From assembly GCA_002887195.1 (NCBI GenBank), contig PJAB01001328.1:1-15376 (forward strand): a stretch of 15,376 nucleotides of DNA, written 5' to 3'. Below are positions 6,766-15,348 of the stretch, one piece after another. Made by a program: the position numbers and the translations under genes. Each line of letters starts with the position of its first letter. Position 1 is the stretch's first letter. The notes beneath the pieces were generated by a model, which saw only the letters and a program-made list of their open reading frames with translations, did not search any database and was not told the DNA's origin. Source of the DNA: Chrysochromulina parva. Lineage: Eukaryota; Haptophyta; Prymnesiales; Chrysochromulinaceae.

Positions 6766-9734
6766 ATGAATACAGGTTCACCAGAAAGCACAGGCGAGCC
6801 GGCGACCGTGGGGATGCACGACGACCTCGATCTCAAGGCGGGACGCGGGCTCTCCGAGTGGGCTGTCGGGGCGGTTGGCACGGGTGCTATCATAGCCACC
6901 AGCATCGCTCACGATGGCGCGGGCGGAGCACTCGTGACGGGCGGGTTCAGTGGCGAGGCATCATTCGGCTCGACGTCGTTCCAAAGCGGTGATGACACGT
7001 TCGACGTTTTCGTGATGCACGTGACGGCGTCGGGCGCCATCGACTGGGCCGTCCGGGCGGGCGGCGCGTCCTCCGATATAAGCTATGGCATCGCGCACGA
7101 TGGCGCGGGCGGTGCTCTCGTGACAGGGTCTTTCAATGGCAAGGCAACATTCGGCTCGACTTCGTTCGAAGCCAGTGGCGATTACGACGTGTTCGGGATG
7201 CTCAGCTCCGACTTGTTCGTGATGCACGTGACGGCGTCGGGCGTCATTGACTGGGCCGTCCAGGCAGGCGGCACGGACGATGATGAAGGCTCCGGTATCG
7301 CTTGCGATGGCGCGGGCGGTGCTCTCGTAACGGGCTACTTCTCAGGTACGGCATCATTCGGCAATACGTCACTAGCAAGCTCAAGTCTCCTTTCCAGTGG
7401 GCATGACCCGTTCGTGATTCACGTGTCGGCGTCGGGTGCCATCGACTGGGCCGTCCAGGCGGGCGGCACGAGGGATGCCCGAGGCACTGCCATCGCGTAT
7501 GATGGCGCGGGCGGTGCTCTCGTGTCGGGCCTGTTCAGTGGCAAGGCATCGTTCGGCTCAACGTCGTTCGAAAGCCGCGGCCAATACGACGTGTTCGTGA
7601 TGCACGTGACGGCGTTGGGCGCCATCGACTGGGCCGTCCGTGCAGGCGGCACGTCCTTCGATCAAAGTGATGGCATCGCGCACGATGGCGCGGGAGGTGC
7701 TCTCGTGACCGGCTCTTTCAGAGCCGTAGCATCATTCGGCTCGACGTCACTCTCATGCAGCAGCACCGAAAACGCCTTCGTGATGCACGTGAATGTGTCG
7801 AGCCAAACCATGTCGCAAGGTGCGACTGGCGCCATCGACTGGGCCATCCAGGCAGGAGGCACGGGCTATTCCCGAGGCGTTGGCATCGCGCACGATGGCG
7901 CGGGCGGTGCTCTCGTGACGGGTCAGTTCAGAGGCGAGGCATCGTTCGGCTCGTCGTCACTCACAAGCGAAGACACGAACGCCGTCGTGTTTCATGTCAC
8001 AGCGTCGGGAGCCTTCGACTGGGCCATCCGTGTGGGCGACATGGAAGAAAGCCGAGGGCTAAGCATCGCGCACGATGGTGCTGGAGGTGCTCTCGTGACG
8101 GGCTCCTTCACGGGCAACGCATCGTTCCGCTCGAACATCACAATGCATGCGGCTCAAGACTCCTGCTTTGCCGCTTTGCTCATGCCGCCGCCACACCCTC
8201 CATCGCCGCCTCCGCCCTCTCCGCCCTCTCTGCCACCGCCACCGCACCCACCGCTTCGGCCCCCACGACCACCCGGCTTTGAGTGGACTGTCAGCGCGGG
8301 CGGAACTCCCGCGTCGACGGCACCCGATGGTGCGAGCGGTGCTTTCGTGGCAGGTGTTTTCAGCGGCGCGCAATGGTTCGGCTCGACGCTACTCGAAAGC
8401 GACAATGGCTACGACACGTTCGTGATGCACGTTACGGCGATGGGCGCCATCGACTGGGCCATCCAGGGAGAGGGGGACACCTCGTCTGATAACACAGCCT
8501 ACAGCATCGCGCACGATGGAGCTCGAGGTGCCCTCGTGACGGGCGCCTTCCGGGGCAAGGTGCCGTTCGGCCCGGCCGTACACACAAGCGACAACGGAGC
8601 GTACGTGATGCACGTGACGGCATCGGGCGTCATCGACTGGGTCGTCCAGGCGAGCACGCCCGCGACCATCGCGGGCGGCACGACCGTTATCGCCGGCCGT
8701 GGCATCGCGAACGATGGCGCGGGCGGTGCACTCGTGACAGGCTACTTTGAGGCCGGAACGTTCGGCTCGACGTCGCTCGACAGCCGCGGCAATCTAGACG
8801 TGTTCGTGATGCACGTGACGGCATCAGGCGCCATCGACTGGGCCGTCCAGGCGGGCGGCACGTCATCCGACGAGGGCACGGGTATTGCGTGCGATGGCGC
8901 GGGCGGTGCATTCGTGACAGGCGCCTTCAGTGGCAAGGCATTGTTTGGCTCCGCGTCGCTCGTAAGCCGCGGCTATCAAGACGTGTTCGTGATGCACGTG
9001 ACGGCATCGGGCGTCATCGACTGGGCCGTCCAGGCGGGGGGGAGGACGGATGAACAAGGCACTGGCATCGCGTACGATGGTGCGGGAGGTGCTTTCGTTA
9101 CGGGGTCCTTCTCTGGCGAGGCATCATTCGGCAATACGTCTCTCAAAAGCCTGGGTGATCGTGATGTATTCGCGGTGCACGTGTCAGCATCGGGTGCCTT
9201 CGACTGGGCCGTCCGGGCGGGCGGCTCGTCTGAGGACACAGGCAACAGCATCGCACACGATGGCGCGGGCGGAGCACTCGTGACGGGCTGGTTCAATTTC
9301 GGGGCATCATTCGGGTCGACGTCGTTCGAAAGCCGTGGCGAATACGACGGGTTTCTGATGCACGTGTCGGCATCGGGCGCCATCGACTGGGCCATCCAAC
9401 TGGGCGGCACTCTTGCTGCCTGGGGCTATGGCATTGCGCAGGGTGACGAAGTCGGAGGCTTCCTCGTGACAGGCGCGTTCATAGGCAACGTATCGTTGGG
9501 CTCGAGCACGATTGCAAGCCAACCACTCCAGATCAACTCCTTTGCCGCTTCTCTCATGCCGCCGCCTCCAACACCTCCGCTGCCTCCGCTTCCTCCGTAC
9601 CATCGTTCGCGAGAGCCGCCAGAGGCGCCGTCCCAGCCTCAGAAATCCGACTTCGCCTTGCCATGGAGCGTCGAAGCATCAGTCGCGCTCAGCCTCGCGG
9701 TCTTGATCCTCTTCGTGCTAGCACTCTCGTTCGG
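6766..9734 (+). CDS. Exon encoding a double seven-bladed SBBP beta-propeller membrane protein
   Basis: From the ATG at 6766 this exon encodes 989 residues plus two bases of a codon. It holds fourteen repeats of about 61 residues, each running WAVQAGGT, then IAHDGAGGALVTG.F, FGSTSF, and DVFVMHVTASGAID. Seven blades (Trp codons at 6858, 7042, 7252, 7447, 7630, 7840 and 8020) form one set. A Pro-rich linker (residues about 473-503) follows, then seven more (8284, 8455, 8638, 8839, 9022, 9205 and 9388). Both sets end in the same FAA.LMPPP sequence. The pattern is the SBBP (seven-bladed beta-propeller) repeat. A second Pro-rich stretch (about 931-960) leads to one membrane segment at about 967-989. 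The propellers are probably outside the cell, for adhesion or ligand binding. No signal peptide is visible at this start. A stop codon lies 12 bases upstream and the sequence TTGAATACAG before 6763 resembles a splice acceptor, so a leader exon is likely. Confidence 0.88.
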
Positions 9735-9817
9735 GTGAGCCCCCCTCGAATCAGGAAGGCACAGCTCCCTTGGCTGCGCTGTGCTGACTGATCGTGCTTT
9801 TCCGTTGGTTTCCATAG
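9735..9817 (+). other. GT-AG intron joining membrane segment to cytoplasmic tail
   Basis: The exon ends CGG|GTGAGC at 9734/9735 and the intron ends TTTCCATAG at 9817 after a pyrimidine-rich stretch. It is 83 bases long. Without splicing, the frame stops at TGA (9736-9738) directly after the membrane segment. With splicing, the split Gly codon is restored and the frame continues YVARRSYRRK, a basic stop-transfer sequence, then stays open to 11388. The fit of donor, acceptor, phase and protein topology is strong. Confidence 0.82.
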
Positions 9818-11390
9818 GTACGTTGCGCGCAGGAGCTACCGCCGGAAAATCGCGCAGCTTGCGCGGGAGAAAGAGAGGCTCTCGTATGAGCGCACGTTCG
9901 CCCTCCACGCTCTCCAAACCCAGAGCTACCCTTCAGCCCCTTGTTCCGTGGCCGAGAGCCAGCTCCCTCCCATTGAGCACCCACCTAACGTCTCCGAAGG
10001 CGTCGGCCTGGTGCCGCTCGGGTTTCCCAGGCTGCCCGGGAACTACTGCGCTGGCACCCCCCGGAGCGACGACGATCATGGCGCCGAGGTCGCTTCGGCG
10101 CCGGCGTCTGGCTTCGAGATGCAGTCGTGGCACAGGCCACGCAGCCGCTGGCGGCAGCTCGTCTCCCAGTTCACGTCGAATAGCCCAGTCGATAGTCCGC
10201 GCTGTAGCCCGCTCCTTGAGACGCTCACTTCATCACCATCACCACGTGGCTTGCGTGCCAGGCCTACCCGCGTGCCTGCTTCCAAAGACGCCGCGTCGCC
10301 GTCCCCCCAAACCCTGCCGCCCGCCGCCACGGCAGCGGGAACATTGGCCTTGGCAGGGGCGGCAGCATCCTCAATTGATCAGGTCGTGGGCCGGCCTGAG
10401 TGGGTGGCCCGGCCTCGCGGCTGGCATGGCTCGATGGGCACGAGCAGCTGCGGCTCCAATAGCGAGATCGAGGGCTACCTGCCAGCGCCTCCTTTGAGGA
10501 CGACACCATCGTCGCTCACTCCCGCTCCGGTGCCACAGCCGCTAACGCAACCTCAAGTTCTCATGGAGACGGAGACGTGTGGTCACCTCGAGCCCGCGCT
10601 CGAAGTATCTCGCGAGCTGGAGCTTGACGAACTAGTCGAGCCTCCCACTCTGCTTGCAAGTCAGACTCCTTCTTTGCAACGTTCCTTGGCGACTCACGGC
10701 TCGCGCTTCTTGACCTCCTCGTCTTCGTCGTCGATCGGACGGGCACAGGGCGTCGAGATGCGGCCGATTGATGAGCGATGCGACACCGCAAGCCGCGTCA
10801 GCCCTTGGAGTTGGATCTTTCCCTCCCGAGTCGAAGCGTTGAACATCCAGGGCGACCCTCTGGACAGTGCAGCCCTCGCGGCCGCTGCCGGGGGCTCTGT
10901 GTCGCCGTCCACCCGAAGCCGGCCGGCCGTTGTCACAGCAGCGGGGCCGCTAGCGCTCTCAACTATGGGCCAACTGGATCAGCGCATAGCAAAGCCTGGC
11001 AACAGCAGGACTGCGCGGAGCGGCTCCAACGGCGGCAGCAGCTATGGCACGGAAAGCGAGCTCGAATCGAACTTCCCTTCATGTCCGCCCTCCAGGTACG
11101 CACCTGCGATGACGACGACCAGCCCAGCTCAGTCTGCAGCACAGTCGCAGCCGCAGCCGCTTCCGCCGCTGTTGCTGCCGCAGTCGCTTCCGCAGCTGTT
11201 GCCAGTGTTACGGCTATCGCCGCTGTCGCCGCCGACGACGCCGTCGCCGACGCCCACGCCGAAGTCGCTCGCGCGGATGGAAGCCCTCACGCGGACATTG
11301 CGAGCGTGCGGCCTCGAGCCTCCTGAGGCTGTGGAAGGAGAGTGCGACCTCGAGCCTCCTGAGGAGCCTCCTGAGAAGCCTCCTGCCTGA
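9818..11390 (+). CDS. Exon encoding the cytoplasmic tail of the SBBP propeller protein
   Basis: This exon encodes 523 full residues after the split Gly codon, giving a spliced protein of about 1513 residues. It begins with basic YVARRSYRRK followed by a short probable coiled coil (AREKERLSYERTFALHAL), which is where a cytoplasmic juxtamembrane region should be. The rest is Ser/Pro/Ala/Thr-rich and probably disordered. It contains two related blocks (about 10296-10557 and 10896-11156) that share TAAG.LAL, GS.GTSS and SE.E-type motifs. The end is a run of PPE-type repeats (LEPPEEPPEKPPA). No enzyme domain is recognised. The open frame continues upstream of 9948, so the GTG there is not needed as a start. 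Further introns, for example at the donor-like CAG|GTACGC near 11095, cannot be excluded. Confidence 0.72.
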
Positions 11391-11496
11391 GGCTGTGGAA
11401 GCTCCCCTACCTCAGGCGCAGGAGCCACCGGCCTCTCCAGCAGGCAAGGCCCTCACAGGACGCGGTATACGCGGTGCTTCGAGCCAGAGAAGCGCG
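11391..11496. other. Short spacer after the propeller gene, with duplicated PEAVE coding motif
   Basis: GAGGCTGTGGAAG, found in the coding exon near 11326, recurs here just after the stop codon (near 11388-11401). In the +1 frame it reads PEAVEAPLPQAQEPPASP, similar in style to the tail. It may be former coding sequence or a near-end frameshift. Confidence 0.4.
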
Positions 11497-11850
11497 TCAA
11501 TACGTGCGTGTCAGCAACGTCAAGATGAGCGTATCAACACAAGAGTGTCAGTACGACTTACGAGCGTGTCAACACGAGCATGTGAACAGGCAACAGACAA
11601 CACGGAGCGTGTCAGTACGACTACGTGCGTGCCAACACAAGCATGTCAGCAGACTGAACAGGCTGAAGAGGACAGATGAACAGACAACACGGAGCGTGTC
11701 AGTACGACTACGTGCGTGCCAACACGAGCATGTCAGCAGATTGGAGAGGTGAACAGAAAAACAGACAACAAGGAGCGTGTCAGTACGACTTACGAGCGTG
11801 CCAACATTTGAACGAGACAATACGGAGCGGAGCGTGCCAGCACTAACCCG
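11497..11850. repeat. Degenerate minisatellite with GTGTCAGTACGACT core
   Basis: Four copies of a unit containing GGAGCGTGTCAGTACGACT, TACGTGCGTGCCAACACGAGCATGTCAGCAG-like sequence and ACAGACAACA start their GTGTCAGTACGAC core at 11545, 11609, 11696 and 11777 (spacing 64, 87 and 81 bases). Partial copies flank them (from 11507, and GAGCGTGCCAG near 11830). Reading frames through it give repetitive RSVSVRLRACQH-type peptides starting only at GTG, so I treat it as non-coding. Confidence 0.8.
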
Positions 11851-11879
11851 TGAGAGAGAACTTTGTAACTAACCCGTGA
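11842..11879. repeat. Direct repeat ACTAACCCGTGA, two copies
   Basis: The 12-mer lies at 11842-11853 and 11868-11879, 26 bases apart, at the edge of the minisatellite. Confidence 0.7.
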
Positions 11880-12216
11880 CTATACCATTCGAATTAATCA
11901 ATATTGTCGCGACCAGCACTCGCGTTCACACACATCACACTTGCGACTTGGTCAGTAAGCATGCACGCGGCTCGTCGGAAGTTCACCACATTCAGGAGCT
12001 TTTTACACTTTCTTACTCAGTGCATACGTAGCAGATCTCTGCAGCAGACCAAATCCCTTCTCCCCGCCCCTCCCGGCATGACGCATGTCACATAATGATG
12101 AATGTCGTTCGAATGTCGTGAATAATCCAAAACACAACCTTGGCGGCGCGACGCGAAGCCACTGGGCAGCGGAGACCGCCGCTACGAATGTCGTGACCAT
12201 CCACGTTCACTCTTGG
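11851..12216. other. AT-richer intergenic region between convergent genes
   Basis: It lies between the minisatellite and the kinase stop codon, and should carry the 3' ends of the propeller and kinase transcripts. GAATGTCGT is repeated near 12100-12120 and again at 12186. Short frames give no recognisable protein, and I see no RNA gene. Confidence 0.5.
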
Positions 12217-15200
12217 TCAGCAGTCATGCACGCGGCTTTCGAGCGACTCCTTGAGCATCGCCGCCTTGGCCGCCGCCATTCTCTTCAGCGTCTCGTCGTT
12301 CCAGATCAGGCACTGCTGGCCATTTTGGAGGAAGCATTCCTTGCTGTCGGCGCTCACAAACTCGATCGAGCCGTCGCGCGCCTTCTCCTTGGTCATCTCG
12401 CAGTGCACGAGGTACTCATCGTTGCACTGGTCTTTGAGCATCTCGCGCAGCTGCTTGTATGCCCGGCCCGTCGCCGCCTTGACTGCATGCTTGACTGCCT
12501 TGGCCGTGGACGGCGCCCTCGGAGACGCCGAGGGCAAGCAGCACGGCCACGTGCTGCTTCGAGGGCTTGCATCGTCTCTGCTTGCATCTTCTCCGAGGGC
12601 GCTTTCGCCGATCGGAACGCTGTCCGAAAACACTCCCTCAAAGGTCTTGACCGCCTCGACCTCCGCCTTCGACACCACCTCAGACGGCAGTCCAGAAGCT
12701 GATGGCAGCGGCAGCCCAACAGCGCGGCCTACTGCGGCGGACATCTTGACGAATTGAAGGACGTACGAGATGCTCTCGCGATTCTCGACCAGCCACTTCT
12801 TGGGCACTTCGAGCTTATAGCCGTCGCCGTCTGGACCGCAGCGCACCGCGCGGCCGGTCACCGGGTCGAGGAAGACGAGGCGGTACTTGTCCTTCAGAAA
12901 CTCCCTCTTGACGAGCTGCATGAGCTTTGAGCTCGATGCCTCCATCGGCAGTAGCACGAAGAGGCGGGGGCATTCGAGCTCGCCCTCGGCGAGCCGGCTG
13001 AGGCTGCGCTTAACGCCCTTGAGCTCACTGAAGACCTCGTCCTTGAACTCACTGATGACATCCTGCATGGCCTGTCGGACCATGTCCGACCGATGCTGCA
13101 GCAAGGCTCTCAGCAAGCTCGCAAGCTCGCCGCTTGTACCGCCGGGCATCTGCGAGAGCACCGCGAAGGCATTCTGGCGCAGCAGGCCCTGTGACGTCTC
13201 CAAGCCTGCCTTCTCCTCCGCCAGTTGTGTCTGCTCCGCCGCCGTCGTCGTCGCGTCGCCCTGTGCCGCGCCAATCTGCACGAGGGTGACGCTGAGCGTC
13301 TCCGCCTCGGATTCGGTCGATATCAGCCGCATTGCCAGCGCCAGCTGCGACGCCTCCTGATCGGAGCCGTTGGAGAGTGAGTGCTCCATCTTCTCGAGCA
13401 TCGCGACAACGCCGCTCCCCGCTCCCTTGCCACCCCCCCCAAAGTTCGGGCGCTGCGCATACTCTGCGTGCCAGCAGCCCTCGATCAGCTTCACCATCGG
13501 CCCGTTGGTCTTGTCCTGCCACTCCTCGTCCGGATCGGCCAGCTTCGGTCGCTCGCCATGGGCCACCCTCTGCGGCAACGAAGTCGCAGCCGCCAGCACC
13601 TTTGCGTACGGCTGCTCGCGACAGACGACAATCCACGCGAGGATGGCGAAGGCGTAGACGTCAGCTTCGGGCCCGACGTGCGGCGGATCTGCAAAGAGCT
13701 CGGGCGCCTGGAAGGGTAGCGTGCCACGCCCCCCCACGGTCGACTGCGACATGGAGGTCATATTGGCAGAGGTGGAGAGTCCAAAATCGGTGATCCACGG
13801 CACGTCGAGCGGCCCGATGAGCACATTCTCCGGCTTCAGGTCGAGGTGGATGATCTTGTGCGCGTGCACCGCCTCCATGCCGCGCGCGACGCCCGCGAGA
13901 AGCCGCACGATTGCCGAGGGCGTCTGGAACATGTTCTTGTCGAGCGCGTCCTGCAGCGTGCCGCTTGGCGCGTAGCTCATCAGGATCATCGGTGCGGGCT
14001 CGAAGCATATGCCGTGCAGCTTGATGACATTCGGATGGCGCACGCGCGAGAGCGCGCGCACCTCACGCCGGAGCGCCTGGTTGTAGAACGAGTCGTGCGC
14101 CGACGTGGAGCCAAAAGCATTCTGATTCCCGCGGCTCTCCTCGGGCGGCCGCGGCTTCTTGATGGCGACTTCGATGCCATTCCAAAAGCCGCGCACCACG
14201 ACCGCCTGCCCGCCCTCGCCGAGCTTTTTGAGGCTCGTGATATCTCGCGCGTCGAGCTCCCACGCCTTGAGGAGCTCCTGCGCCCGCGTCATGCGTGCCT
14301 TGGCACTGTCGCTCGCACTCTTGGAGAGCGTGAGCGAGCTCACCATGTCAGAGGACGACGACTCGGACGAGTGAAAGTAGCTCGTACCCTCGTCGCTGCT
14401 TGACTTGGGAGGCGCGACTGCTGGCGTCACCACAATCAGCTTTCGGCGACGACGGTACAGGATAACCAGGGTGAGGACAAGGACGATGATGATGACGCCG
14501 ATGATGACGCCGATAATGATGCCCGTCGTCTCCACTGCTGGAGGTGGCGATGGTGAAGGAGGTGACACGGGTGGAGGTGGCGATGGTGAAGGCGGCACGG
14601 GTGGAGGTGGCGATGGTGAAGGCGGCGGCGGTGGCGGGACGTCCGCTACGGTGGGTGGCGCCACGACCGCGAGCACGGCGATCGAGACGCCGGTGACGCT
14701 CGCGAGCATGGCGGTCGCGCTGCTCGGGCTGCTCATCGCGCTGGCCATCGTCGACTGCACCGAGGCCGCCATCACTGTGGTCGTCTGGATGCTCACTTCG
14801 GCGATGACGCTGCCCGGCGATATGGTCAACTCGACCGCAGATGGGTCCACGCCCGCGCGAGCCGCGACTGCGCTCTGCATCTGGGTCTGCACGCTCGGGG
14901 TGAACGAGGAGACGTCGCCGGCGAGCTCGAGGGTAAATCCGACCATACTCATCGCCGGCGGCGAGGGCGGCGGCGAGGGCGGCGGCGAGGGCGGCGGCGA
15001 GGGCGGCGGCGGCGAGGGCGGCGGCGGCGAGTGCGGTGGTAAGAGCGGAGGCGGCGAGGGCGGAGGCGGCGGCGGCTGGGATGGCGGAGATGGTGGCGGG
15101 CGAGGTGGGGGCGGCGGAGCCTGCGGTGCATCCGCTGGCACTGATGGCGGCGGCGGTGAGGGCGAGGGCGGCGGCGGCGAAGGCGGTGGCGGAAAGGGCG

Positions 15201-15258
15201 GAGGCGGTGGCGCGCGAGGTGGGGGCGGCGGAGCCTGTGGTGCGCCCGCTGGTTCCGG
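12217..15258 (-). CDS. Receptor-like TKL-type protein kinase, 5' incomplete
   Basis: The frame is open from 15258 to the TGA at 12217-12219. It has a GTG at 15139-15141 but no ATG before 14950-14952, which lies inside the protein, so the true N-terminus and any signal peptide are missing or on another exon. Order: Pro-rich PPPSPPPP stretch; a small folded ectodomain of about 100 residues (about 14640-14952) common in algal Pro-rich proteins; a second Pro-rich stretch; a membrane span (about 14455-14525) followed by RRRRK; then the kinase. Kinase motifs are GEGGQAVV (14197-14220), VAIKK (Lys 14158-14160), HLDLKPEN (13825-13848, catalytic Asp 13840-13842), DFG (13780-13788) and GTLPFQAPE, all intact, so it should be active on Ser/Thr or Tyr. 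A Gly-rich insert interrupts the RPNF-VVAMLE region near 13410-13445. The C-terminal part carries PRLFVLLP...GLPLPS-type sequence (about 12700-12977), a module seen in multidomain signalling proteins of fungi and protists. Confidence 0.87.
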   Translation of the reverse strand, partial: PEPAGAPQAPPPPPRAPPPPPFPPPPSPPPPSPSPPPPSVPADAPQAPPPPPRPPPSPPSQPPPPPPSPPPLLPPHSPPPPSPPPPSPPPSPPPSPPPSPPAMSMVGFTLELAGDVSSFTPSVQTQMQSAVAARAGVDPSAVELTISPGSVIAEVSIQTTTVMAASVQSTMASAMSSPSSATAMLASVTGVSIAVLAVVAPPTVADVPPPPPPSPSPPPPVPPSPSPPPPVSPPSPSPPPAVETTGIIIGVIIGVIIIVLVLTLVILYRRRRKLIVVTPAVAPPKSSSDEGTSYFHSSESSSSDMVSSLTLSKSASDSAKARMTRAQELLKAWELDARDITSLKKLGEGGQAVVVRGFWNGIEVAIKKPRPPEESRGNQNAFGSTSAHDSFYNQALRREVRALSRVRHPNVIKLHGICFEPAPMILMSYAPSGTLQDALDKNMFQTPSAIVRLLAGVARGMEAVHAHKIIHLDLKPENVLIGPLDVPWITDFGLSTSANMTSMSQSTVGGRGTLPFQAPELFADPPHVGPEADVYAFAILAWIVVCREQPYAKVLAAATSLPQRVAHGERPKLADPDEEWQDKTNGPMVKLIEGCWHAEYAQRPNFGGGGKGAGSGVVAMLEKMEHSLSNGSDQEASQLALAMRLISTESEAETLSVTLVQIGAAQGDATTTAAEQTQLAEEKAGLETSQGLLRQNAFAVLSQMPGGTSGELASLLRALLQHRSDMVRQAMQDVISEFKDEVFSELKGVKRSLSRLAEGELECPRLFVLLPMEASSSKLMQLVKREFLKDKYRLVFLDPVTGRAVRCGPDGDGYKLEVPKKWLVENRESISYVLQFVKMSAAVGRAVGLPLPSASGLPSEVVSKAEVEAVKTFEGVFSDSVPIGESALGEDASRDDASPRSSTWPCCLPSASPRAPSTAKAVKHAVKAATGRAYKQLREMLKDQCNDEYLVHCEMTKEKARDGSIEFVSADSKECFLQNGQQCLIWNDETLKRMAAAKAAMLKESLESRVHDC
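15095..15258. repeat. In-frame 114-bp near-duplication in the Pro-rich coding region
   Basis: CGAGGTGGGGGCGGCGGAGC at 15101-15120 recurs at 15215-15234, followed by CTGCGGTGCATCCGCTGG and CTGTGGTGCGCCCGCTGG respectively. The offset is 114 bases, 38 codons, so the kinase frame is kept. The outer copy ends exactly where the TTAGGG array begins. Confidence 0.8.
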
Positions 15259-15348
15259 TTAGGGTTAGGGTTAGGGTTAGGGTTAGGGTTAGGGTTAGGG
15301 TTAGGGTTAGGGTTAGGGTTAGGGTTAGGGTTAGGGTTAGGGTTAGGG
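15259..15348 (+). repeat. Telomere-type array, 15 perfect TTAGGG units
   Basis: Ninety bases of uninterrupted TTAGGG with the G-rich strand running toward the right end of the window, the orientation expected of a right-hand chromosome end. It directly follows GGTTCCGG of the kinase frame. On the kinase strand the first unit gives a TAA in frame. TTAGGG is a common eukaryotic telomere repeat. Because 28 other bases follow, it could also be an interstitial array. Confidence 0.93.

Noticed and set aside
9948..11390. Exon 2 of the propeller gene as a separate gene starting at 9948
   Set aside because: That start is GTG, the frame is open upstream, and splicing at 9734/9818 joins it in phase to the membrane segment.
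11474..11752. 92-residue plus-strand frame in the minisatellite
   Set aside because: It starts at GTG and encodes only the repeated RSVSVRLRACQH pattern of the repeat.
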